33,306 nt of DNA from positions 1 to 33,306 of the forward strand of contig JAFMJN010000005.1 in NCBI GenBank assembly GCA_017853435.1. The letters run 5' to 3'. Of this stretch, positions 16,530-25,500 are shown one piece after another. The stretch comes from Planctomycetota bacterium. Lineage in GTDB: Bacteria; Planctomycetota; GCA-002687715; CAIWVZ01. The translations under genes and the position numbers were made by a program. The notes below the pieces were generated by a model. The model was not told where the DNA came from and did not search any database. It saw only the letters and a program-made list of their open reading frames with translations. Position 1 is the stretch's first letter. Every line of letters begins with the position of its first letter.

Positions 16530-19151
16530 TCAGACGATCAGCGACATCGCGCCGTCGCCGACGCCGATGCGGGCGACGGCGTCGGTGTCGCGCAGATAGA
16601 CGTCCGGCGGGATCACGCCGCGCAGCAACGCTTGCGAGGCCCGAATCAGGTGCGCCGCGTGGTCGCGCGATTCGCGGGTGAATTCCACGCGCCAACGCTT
16701 CACGCCGCGCGCGACCAACGCCGGAGCGATCAGCGCCGCCGACTGTCGATGCGCGTCGAACACCGTGTTGCGACAACCGGCGTCGACGGTCACGGGATGG
16801 TCGTTCTTGTGGTGATCGCGCAGTGAAATGCGATGGGACTCGCACGGGCGGCCGCACGTGCGGAAATCGCGGCCTTCCGAAAGAAGGTGGGCGTAGGTGC
16901 AGTGCTCCGTGTGGAACGTGGCGATCCGATGCGAGAGGACCATCGTCCACGCGTTCGCGGGGACGCCGTCGAGCAAAGCGTGGAGTTGGGCTTCGTCGAG
17001 GTCGTGGGACGGCGTCAACGTCGTGAAGCCGCGGCCGAGGAGATGGCGGGCGGTGACCGAGTTGGTGACGTTCAGCGAAAAGTCGCCGTGAATCGGCGTG
17101 GTCCCGCGGCCGAGGCGCATCATGCCGCCCCAGTGCCGAACGAGGTAGCCCGCGGGATGAAGATCCGCGAGCCGAGCGTCGATCGCTTCTTCGCCGGGCT
17201 TCGTCACCCGCAACGTCGCGAGGTGGACGTCGAGCCCGTGGTCCTTCGCGAAGGCCACAGCCTTCCCGAGTCCGACGAGTTCCATCCAGTCGAGTTCGAC
17301 CTCGCGGCAATCGGCGTCGAGTGCCGCTTCGATGTGCGCCATCTCCCGACAGAGCGGCACGACGCGCAGCCGGCCTTCGTCGCCCCGGAAGGGGCCGAGA
17401 TCCGCACCGACGAGGGTAGGCCAAACGGGTTCCGGCGCGGAGGCGTGCGCGGGACGTTCATCGAACGCCGTTTCGAGCGCCGCGACCAAGGATCGACGGA
17501 TCTGCTTGAGCTCGGACACCGGGAGATGAAGCCCCGGGGGGAGGGCGTCGACGTCGATTCCGTCGAGTCTCCACGAAGTTCCACCGAAGCTGCCGAGTTT
17601 GTCGGCGAGGAGTTCCGCCGTGAGACCGCGACCGCTCGAGGGCGCAAGCGGTGTTTCGCCGGACGCCTCGACGGTGTGATCGTCGTAAGTTGCGACCACG
17701 TGAAGCGGACGACCGACGGCGCCGTCGACGCGAAGACGCACGGCGAGTCGCCCTTCGGGCGGCGTGTCCGCGACGATCTTTTCGGTGGCGCGTACGAGGG
17801 TCGGATCTTGAGTGATCCACACACGTTGCCCCGGACGCACACGCGTGAGATCCGGGCCCGGCGTCCCGAATCCGAGGATCAACGTGTCCCCGCGGCGTTC
17901 GACGCGGAAGATCGGACCGCCGGGCTCGCGCTTGTCTTCCGGGTTTCCGTCGTCGAAGACGACGCCCATCCCCGCGACGACGTCGATCGGCGCGGGGGCG
18001 GGGCCCGTGGCGGCGTCGCTTTTGCCGCCGAGTCCGGTGAGCGGCGATGCGACCGTCCCCTTGGCGCCCGTGCGCGGCGCGTCGACGACGAGGGCCCCCG
18101 TCCACGGGCGTTCGTCACCGCGTTGACCGACCACGACTTCCTTCGCGCCGACACGCATGACGGTGCCGATGCAGGCCCCACGGTGCTTCGGGAAGCGGCC
18201 CTCGACCAACGTCTGGTGATCGGAGCCCGCGAGGAATCCGTCGGACCAACCGCGCGTGTACGACAACGTCATGTCGCGAAGATCGCGGTTCCAACGGTCG
18301 ACGGCCTCCGGGGTCGATTCCGACCCGCGAGCGACGGCGTCCACCCAGCGTCGATAGCCCGCGACGGCGGTCGACACGTACTGAGGGCCTTTTTGCCGCC
18401 CTTCGATCTTCAGGCTCGCCACTCCGGCGTCTCTCAACGCCGGCACGGCGCGGGCGCCTGCGAGGTCCTTCGGCGACAACAGGTAGTCGACGTCCCACGT
18501 TTCGCGCACGGTCCCGTCGACCACGAGTTCGTAGGGCATGCGGCACGACTGCGCGCACTGTCCGCGATTGGCGCTGCGCCCGCCCCACGCTTCGCTGGTG
18601 AGGCATTGACCCGACCACGACACGCACAGGGCGCCGTGGATGAAGACTTCGACTTCGATGGGCGACGCCGCCGTCAGGGCGCGGATATCCGTGACGGAAA
18701 GTTCGCGCGGTGCGACGAGGCGCGTGCAACCGAGCGACGCCGCGAAGGCCGCGCCGTCGGGGTCGGAGACCGTCATCTGCGTGGACGCGTGAACATGCAG
18801 CGTGGGGCAGAGCTTGCGGGCGAGCAGCGCAACGGCGGGGTCTTGGACGATCACGGCATCCACCGAAGCGTCGGCGATCGCGCGAAGGATGCGTTCGACG
18901 GCAGGGAGTTCCGGCTCGAACACGAGGGTGTTCAGCGTGACGAACGCCTTCGCGCCGGCTCGGTGGATGCGACGGACGGTGTCCTTCAACTCGGCGACGG
19001 GGAAGTTGGCCGCGCGTGCGCGGGCGTTGAAGCCTTCGTCGAGGCCGAAGTAGACCGCGTCGGCGCCGGCGGCGAGAGCCGCCGCGAGGGCCTCGCGGCT
19101 CCCCGCCGGTGCGAGGATTTCGGGGCGTCGGGGTGTGGACGGCGCGTTCAT
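16530..19151 (-). CDS. Peptidase U32 family protein (RlhA/TrhP-like, collagenase-like)
   Basis: EILAPAGSREALAAALAAGADAVYFGL; EVFIHGALCVSWSGQCLTSEAWGGRSANRGQCAQSCRMPYEL (U32 signature); SLKIEGRQKGPQYV. Confidence 0.92.
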   Translation of the reverse strand: MNAPSTPRRPEILAPAGSREALAAALAAGADAVYFGLDEGFNARARAANFPVAELKDTVRRIHRAGAKAFVTLNTLVFEPELPAVERILRAIADASVDAVIVQDPAVALLARKLCPTLHVHASTQMTVSDPDGAAFAASLGCTRLVAPRELSVTDIRALTAASPIEVEVFIHGALCVSWSGQCLTSEAWGGRSANRGQCAQSCRMPYELVVDGTVRETWDVDYLLSPKDLAGARAVPALRDAGVASLKIEGRQKGPQYVSTAVAGYRRWVDAVARGSESTPEAVDRWNRDLRDMTLSYTRGWSDGFLAGSDHQTLVEGRFPKHRGACIGTVMRVGAKEVVVGQRGDERPWTGALVVDAPRTGAKGTVASPLTGLGGKSDAATGPAPAPIDVVAGMGVVFDDGNPEDKREPGGPIFRVERRGDTLILGFGTPGPDLTRVRPGQRVWITQDPTLVRATEKIVADTPPEGRLAVRLRVDGAVGRPLHVVATYDDHTVEASGETPLAPSSGRGLTAELLADKLGSFGGTSWRLDGIDVDALPPGLHLPVSELKQIRRSLVAALETAFDERPAHASAPEPVWPTLVGADLGPFRGDEGRLRVVPLCREMAHIEAALDADCREVELDWMELVGLGKAVAFAKDHGLDVHLATLRVTKPGEEAIDARLADLHPAGYLVRHWGGMMRLGRGTTPIHGDFSLNVTNSVTARHLLGRGFTTLTPSHDLDEAQLHALLDGVPANAWTMVLSHRIATFHTEHCTYAHLLSEGRDFRTCGRPCESHRISLRDHHKNDHPVTVDAGCRNTVFDAHRQSAALIAPALVARGVKRWRVEFTRESRDHAAHLIRASQALLRGVIPPDVYLRDTDAVARIGVGDGAMSLIV

Positions 19152-19195
19152 GGCGGGGGACACTCGAAGGACGCTAGCACGCCCGTCGCGTCCCC

Positions 19196-19531
19196 ATGAA
19201 GCCTCACCCCGAACTCGCACGCCTCCGTCGCGCCGTCGACGCGCACAACACCGCCCTGCGCGAAGCCGTCCTCGCGCGTCTCGAGGTGGTCGAACGGATC
19301 GCACGGCTCAAGACGACCGCCGCGCTTCCGGCGGTCGATCCGCGACGCGAAACGGCCATGCGAAAAGCGGTGTTGCGCGGGCTGCGCGGACGCTCGAGGC
19401 GCATCGTCGCCGCCGTGTTCGATGCGGTGGTCGCCGCGTGTCGAGAAACGGTGGTCGCGCTCACACGTCGACGTCGAGTCGTGCGGCGAGTCGCTTCGCG
19501 TCGGCCACGCAACGCGCCAACGCGCCGCTGA
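19196..19531 (+). CDS. Chorismate-mutase-like (type II helical) small protein
   Basis: LARLRRAVDAHNTALREAVLARLEVVERIARLKTTAALPAVDPRRETAMRKAVLRGL matches the AroQ-fold helix/motif pattern (R..D, R..V..I...K, DP.RE). Arg-rich tail lies in the convergent overlap. Confidence 0.6.
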   Translation: MKPHPELARLRRAVDAHNTALREAVLARLEVVERIARLKTTAALPAVDPRRETAMRKAVLRGLRGRSRRIVAAVFDAVVAACRETVVALTRRRRVVRRVASRRPRNAPTRR

Positions 19532-19955
19532 AGCGCTCCCGCGCGGGGTCGCCCTCTTCGGCGAAGAGCGCACAGGGCGCGGAACCGTCCTCGGCCGCCG
19601 AAACGAAAACGAATTTCGACCGTTTCGCCACGACGGCAGGGGGTGCCATCCGTTTTGAAAGTCCTCCGCCCGCACCGCGACGCGTCAGCCACCACGTCCG
19701 TTCGCGGCCCGCCTCGGCGTCCAGGAGTTCGGCGCCGCCGACGGCTTTGCGCTCGATCTCGTGGGCGATCTCGTCGAGGGCGTCCCAGTCGTTGAACTCC
19801 GACAGGCACTCGTTCGGATCTTCGTAGGCCGTGCCGACGGCATGCTCGCAAGCCCCGTCGGCGTCGTCGCAGAACGGGCAGGGTGGAAGGTCGGGGAGCG
19901 GGGCGACGTCTCCGTCGTCCGCCGCGTCGAGGGCGTCGTCGAAATCAGGTGCCAT
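19461..19955 (-). CDS. Hypothetical acidic protein with a Cys-rich PCPFCDDADGACEH motif
   Basis: Start overlaps the dps end by 11 nt (operon-like); acidic N-terminus with CxxC...CxH. Tail-to-tail overlap with the chorismate-mutase-like gene. Confidence 0.6.
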   Translation of the reverse strand: MAPDFDDALDAADDGDVAPLPDLPPCPFCDDADGACEHAVGTAYEDPNECLSEFNDWDALDEIAHEIERKAVGGAELLDAEAGRERTWWLTRRGAGGGLSKRMAPPAVVAKRSKFVFVSAAEDGSAPCALFAEEGDPARERFSGALARCVADAKRLAARLDVDV

Positions 19956-20442
19956 GGAGAGAAGCGCGGATCATCCACGCCATTTTTTGGTGGTCTTGCA
20001 CGATCCGTGTGAGCAGGTCGGCGACGCCCGGATCCGTCGCGTCCGAAATCGCTTCCGTCAGGTGGCGGACGAGCGCCACGTGCGCCGATTCGAGAAATGC
20101 GAGTTGCGAAGTCCAGTCGGCGACGCCCGCGTCCGGCGCCTTGAGCGGCGATGCGGCGGCGACGTCCGCGGGCAGAATCATCGGCACGGCTCCGAGTTGC
20201 ACGATGCGTTCGGCGAGATCGTCCACGTGGGCGGCGAGGGTCCCCGCATGGGTGTCGTAGAGGGCGTGCAACGAAACGAAGTGGGGGCCCGCGACGGTCC
20301 AGTGGAAATGCTTGTAGGCGGAAGTCAACATCGAAGTCGCCTGTGCGAGCGCGTTCAGCGAAGCGGCCATCGCCGCGGCTTCCTTCGCCGGAATGGCGAC
20401 GACGGCCGTAAGAAGTGCGCGGGGCGGACGGGCGGTTTTCAT
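19945..20442 (-). CDS. dps: Dps-family ferritin-like DNA-binding protein
   Basis: YKHFHWTVAGPHFVSLHALYDTHAGTLAAHVDDLAERIVQLGAVP: Dps ferroxidase residues (H..H..D..D..E) conserved. Confidence 0.93.
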   Translation of the reverse strand: MKTARPPRALLTAVVAIPAKEAAAMAASLNALAQATSMLTSAYKHFHWTVAGPHFVSLHALYDTHAGTLAAHVDDLAERIVQLGAVPMILPADVAAASPLKAPDAGVADWTSQLAFLESAHVALVRHLTEAISDATDPGVADLLTRIVQDHQKMAWMIRASLHGT

Positions 20443-20490
20443 GGAAGACTCCTTGCCGCAAGGCTTTGCGGCGATCGTAGCAGTCCCTGT

Positions 20491-20541
20491 CGCGGACTTC
20501 TCCGAACCTTCATGGGAGGCGTGCGGATCCGTCGCTAAGGT
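20491..20541 (+). promoter_or_regulatory. Putative promoter region: box GCGGACTTCTCCGAACCTTC and -10-like CTAAGGT (20535-20541)
   Basis: Second copy of the box found at 15711; lies between divergent dps and the secreted-protein gene. Confidence 0.45.
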
Positions 20542-20604
20542 GACCACGGATACGGTATGCGTCGGAGATCCGCTCCCTCGCGCCGTACGCATCGGAGACT
20601 CTCC

Positions 20605-22491
20605 ATGATCAAGCGTACCTTGGCGCTCCTCGCCCTCTGTGTCGGCGCCGTCGCGGCTCAAAACGGCACCTACGTGTACTTCTCGACACGCTTCGCCGAG
20701 ACCCCGCTTTCGGGCCGCGGCGGGTTCGTCGTGGACGGAAACCCGACGACGGTTCCGGTGCCCGTCTTCGCGCCGGGGACGGTGAACGAGGCGGCCGTGA
20801 TGAATGCGAACGGGTTCGCGTTCGTCCGCCCCGGTGTTCCGAACAAGTGGCCTTTGTCGTTCGTGCAGGGGACCGTGTCGTCGCCGGTGACGGATTTCGT
20901 CGAAGTCTCGAACTTCCCGCAGATCAACCTGTTGATGGGAGACACGGACAACGACGGGCAGTACAACGAGGGCGGATCGTTCCCGAACTGCGTGACGGGT
21001 GCGAATCCTCCGTGCCCGAAGCCGACCACCACCTACACGAACTTCGCGGGCGTCGATGCGCTCTACGTCCCGACGCCTCCCGTCGGCCGCAACGCGTCGA
21101 TCTACGACTGCTTCATTTCGACGCCGTCGGATTCGAACGGAACGGGCGGTTACCGCGGTACCGCGGTCACCGAGGCGGACATGATCATGTTCCCCAAGGC
21201 GACCAACCCCTACCCGGCACCGTCGGCACCGCAGCAACCGATCTTCTTCATTCGCCAGTCGCATCTCGAGATCTTCTTCGGGATGGCGGCGGGCTCCGGA
21301 AACGCGATCGATACGGACGCGTTCGCGGTCGATGAAACCAACGGAGACATCTACATCTCCTTCGACGGAACGTCCTCGACCGTCGCGACGTGTTTCACCG
21401 GGACGTTCTTGACCGCTCCGGGAGTGTCGACCACCGCCGCGATTCTCGCGGGTGACGTTTTCCGCATCCCCGGTGCGGCGTACACCCCGACGGGTCCGTT
21501 CAACGTGGTGTCGGCTCCGACGCCGGGACTCGTTCAACGCATTTGGTCGTCCGCGGACGTGACGACCATGGTGACGACGGCGGGTGGCCTCATCCTGCCG
21601 ACGGCGCAAGGCGGGGTGGCGTACACGAATACCTACAGCCTCGACGTCGACTACATCAACACGGGGACCGTCACCACGCCCTCGGGGTTCACGGTCCGCA
21701 ATCTGTTCTTCACCGTCGACAACCGCGGCGGCAACGTCGGCGCCACGGTGAATCCCTTCGCGCCCGCGATCTACACGACGGCGGGGAACGGCCAGTTCGC
21801 GGTGTTCAACGGCGTCACCATGAACAACCCCGCGGCGATGGGCATGGCGACGCAGTCGTTCAGCAACACGTTCTACTCGGGCTGTCTCGACGCCCTCGAC
21901 GTTTATGACCTCGCGAATCCGCTCGATCCGCAGACGGGCAACCCGATGCATCTCGAGTCCTTCCCGGACAACGGTCGTCGGTATCTCGGACTCGCGTCGA
22001 TGGGCAACCCCGCCAACCCGGCGCTTTACGCGAACAAGTTGATCTGCTCGATCGCGGGTTCGCCGCCCGGATCGACGATCGCGGTCTTCGCGCGCGCGGA
22101 CGTCACGACCGTCGGCGGCTACATCGATCGCTACGATTCGTTCGCGTCCGGGATCCCGGACGGGTGCCCGGAGCTCTATCTCGACGTCGCCAACGTCTAC
22201 ACGAACAGCATGATCCTCGCGCCGCAGGGCTTCTCGAACCTCGGGCAGGATCCGTTCGTCCAAGGACTCATGAACGGCGGCCCCACGTTGAATCCGCTCT
22301 ACTGGAATCCGATCCGCACGGCGGTCGACGCGAACAACTCCGACAATGGAGACAGCGCCTTCGAGTTTGATCTCACGACCCTCGGACCGCTTCCGGCGCT
22401 GCCGGGTGGAGTCAGCTTCATCCTGACGTTCCAAGCGATCGACTTGAATACGCTGAAGTTGTCGGATCCGATGGCGTTCGAATTCAACTGA
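20605..22491 (+). CDS. Secreted protein of unknown function with a Ca-binding-like DTDNDG loop
   Basis: Signal peptide MIKRTLALLALCVGAVAAQ; low Lys, Gly/Thr/Asn/Pro-rich extracellular-type composition; LLMGDTDNDGQYNEGG loop. In-frame upstream ATG at 20557. Confidence 0.75.
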   Translation: MIKRTLALLALCVGAVAAQNGTYVYFSTRFAETPLSGRGGFVVDGNPTTVPVPVFAPGTVNEAAVMNANGFAFVRPGVPNKWPLSFVQGTVSSPVTDFVEVSNFPQINLLMGDTDNDGQYNEGGSFPNCVTGANPPCPKPTTTYTNFAGVDALYVPTPPVGRNASIYDCFISTPSDSNGTGGYRGTAVTEADMIMFPKATNPYPAPSAPQQPIFFIRQSHLEIFFGMAAGSGNAIDTDAFAVDETNGDIYISFDGTSSTVATCFTGTFLTAPGVSTTAAILAGDVFRIPGAAYTPTGPFNVVSAPTPGLVQRIWSSADVTTMVTTAGGLILPTAQGGVAYTNTYSLDVDYINTGTVTTPSGFTVRNLFFTVDNRGGNVGATVNPFAPAIYTTAGNGQFAVFNGVTMNNPAAMGMATQSFSNTFYSGCLDALDVYDLANPLDPQTGNPMHLESFPDNGRRYLGLASMGNPANPALYANKLICSIAGSPPGSTIAVFARADVTTVGGYIDRYDSFASGIPDGCPELYLDVANVYTNSMILAPQGFSNLGQDPFVQGLMNGGPTLNPLYWNPIRTAVDANNSDNGDSAFEFDLTTLGPLPALPGGVSFILTFQAIDLNTLKLSDPMAFEFN

Positions 22492-22504
22492 TCGCGACGC
22501 GTCT

Positions 22505-22552
22505 CCGCGAGGGGGATGTCCCGGCCGAGGGTGGTCGGGGCATCCCCCGCGG
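22505..22552 (+). other. Long GC-rich hairpin between the secreted-protein gene and the Tricorn-like gene
   Basis: GGGGGATGTCCCGGCC-GAGGGT-GGTCGGGGCATCCCCC (16 bp incl. 2 G-T wobbles, 22511-22548), extended by CCGC/GCGG outside a 2-nt bulge. No U-tract. Confidence 0.7.
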
Positions 22553-22594
22553 TGCATCATGGGCGCCCGAGGGCACCACGTGCCCGGAGTCGCC

Positions 22595-25500
22595 ATGAGA
22601 AAGTCGCTTGTCGTCGCGTGCACCTTCCTCGCGTCGGTGCTGTCCGCCTGTGCCGTGTCGAAGCCCCGGCCCCAGGAGGCCCCGGCCGTCGCCCCTCCGG
22701 AACCTTTGGGAACGGAATTCCGCCTGATGCGGAACCCCGTCGTGTCTCCGGACGGCGCTCGCGTCGCATTCAGCCACCAAGGCGACATCTGGGTGGCGCC
22801 GCTCGTGGGGGGCATGCCCGCGATGCGCGTCACCGCGCAGCCCTCGCGGGAAGACACTTGTCTTTGGACCCCGGACGGGCGTTCACTCGTCTTCACGAGC
22901 AACCGCTTCGGCAACAACGATCTCTTCGTCGTGGATCTCGTCGGCGGCGAGCCCCGTCGGTTGACCCATCATTCGGCGGACGATCGGCTGATGGGCCTCT
23001 CGCCGGATGGAAAGTGGGTCCGTTTCACCTCGGAGCGCGAAGAGCAGGACCTTCGTCGCCATGCGAACCTCTTCGAAATCGCGATCGACGGGGGGACGGA
23101 GCGACGGGTTTCCGGCTACGCGTTGACCGACGGGCGTGTGTCGCCCGACGGGACGATGCTCGCCTTCACACGCGGAGCGGAATCGTGGTGGCGCAAGGAC
23201 TACCGCGGGGCCGCGAATCTCGACGTCTACGTCGCGAACACCAAGGACGGCGGCGACTTCAAAGCGCTCACCACGTGGGAAGGCAACGATTTCGGACCGA
23301 TGTGGGCGACCGACGGACGCGGCGTCTACGTGACGCGTGAAAAGGATCGCGCCACCAACCTTTGGTTCGTCACCGTCGGCGGAGGCGAAACGCAGGTCAC
23401 GAATCTTCCGACGCCCGGCGTGCGATTCGCCTCGCTGAACGCGCGCGGGACGCATCTCGCGTTCGAATCGGGAAGCGACGTGCATACGCTCGAAATCGAT
23501 CCCGCGAATCCGGCACGTCCTCTCGGTGAACCGCGTCGCGTTCGGGTGTCGGGATTCCTCGATCTCGACCAATCGAACGCGGAAGTGCGCGTGTCGAACG
23601 ACGTCGGTGAATATGCGCTCTCGCCGGACGGCAAGATGATCGCCTGCGTCAGCGGCGGCGAGATCTTCGTCATGGAACGCAAGAAGGGCGATTTCCGTCG
23701 TACCCGCCGCGTCACCGACACGGCCGCGAAGGAACACGACATCTGCTTCTCGCCGGACTCGAAGTCGGTGTTGTTCGTTTCGGACACGTCGGGCGAAGAG
23801 CAGATTTGGCGCGTGAAGTCCGACGATGCCGCGGAGCCCCGTCTCACGCACGCGCGCAAGTTCGCGGTTGAAAAAGTGACCGAGACGCCGGGTGAGAAGT
23901 CGGGGCTGGAACTGTCTCCCGACCATAAGACGTTGAGTTACGTTCGCGGACTCGGCGACCTCGTGCTCGCCGACCCCGTGACGCTCGAGGACAAGAAAAC
24001 TCTCGATCGCGGTTTCTCGACGCCTTCCTACAACTGGTCGCCCGATTCGCGTTGGATCGTCCTGTCGAAGGACGACAATGACTTCAACACCGACGTATGG
24101 ATCTTCGATACGACCGGAGCGGAGGCGCCGTACAACGTGTCGCGCCACCCGGACGAAGACACGAGCCCCGCCATGGACGGCAAGGGCCGTTTCATCGCGT
24201 TCATCACGAAGGACGGCCTTCTGAACGACACCGATCTCGCGATCGCGTGGTTGCGGAAAGCCGACGCCGAAAAGACGCCGCAGGATTGGGACGACGAATC
24301 CCCGTCGACCGGCGGCGCGGCATCGGCGCCGTCGACTCCGGGAGCCGCGCCCGGCGCGACGCCGCCCGGTGCTCCCGGAACACCCGGACCCGGAGGTGCG
24401 GGGGGCGGCCCCGGCCGTCGCCGCCGCGGAGGTGACGACGCGTTCGACGCGCCGCAGGATCCGCCGCAGGACGCCGCCGCGGAATCGCGTCCGGCGTCCC
24501 GTGCGACGTCGCGCCCCGAGAAGAAGGTCGAGCCCGTCGTGATCGAGTTCAAGGGGCTGCACAAGCGCACGAAGAAGGTCGTGAGTGGAGAGGGACGTCG
24601 TTCGACGCCCGCACCGTCTCCGGACGGTAAGTCCATCGCCTTCAATCAGCCCGGGACCGGCGGCGGGCTGATGATCGTCGGCTTCGACGGCAAGGACAAG
24701 AAGGCGTTGTCTCCGACGCCCGCGTCGCAACTCAAGTGGGACGGCGACGAGCTGTGGCACATCTCCGGCGGTGAAGTCGGTGCCATGTCGAAGTCCGGTT
24801 CACGCACGGGCTACGCGTTGTCGGGGACACGGACGCGCTACCCGCGCGAAGAGCGCCGACTCGTCTTCCGCGAAGCGTGGCGCAAGATGCGGGACCACTT
24901 CTACGACGAGAAACTCCACGGCGCGGATTGGAATGCGGCCTACGCGCGTTTCGAACCGATGGCGATGGATGCGACCACGAGCGAGGACCTCGCGATGGTG
25001 GTCACGCTCCTGCTCGGCGAGCTGAACGGCAGCCATCTCGGATTCACGCCGTCGCAGCGTTGGTCGTCGACGAACCCGTCGTCGACGGCGCAGCTCGGTG
25101 TCCTTTGGGATTGGACGTACTCCGGTCCGGGGCTGCGCGTGTCCCGCGTCTTGGAGGATACGCCCGCCGCCCGCGAGAAGAGCAAGCTGCTTCCCGGCGA
25201 CGTCGTCGTCGCACTCGAAGATCGTCGCACCGACGATCCGAAGACCAACGCGTGGTCCGCGTTCGATCGTCTCGCAGGCAAGGAAGTCCGCGTCACCGTC
25301 CTTCGCGAGGGTGCCGAGAAGGAGATCCTCATGACGCCTTCGGCGGGGTTGGGACAAGCCGTCTACAACGACCGCGTCGAACGTCGTCAGGAGGCCGTCG
25401 CGAAGGCGACCGAGGGCAAGGTCGGCTACGTGCATATCGCTGCGATGGCGGAGGCCGAGTTCCTTCGTTTCGAACGCGAGCTCTTCGCGGAAGGCGACGG

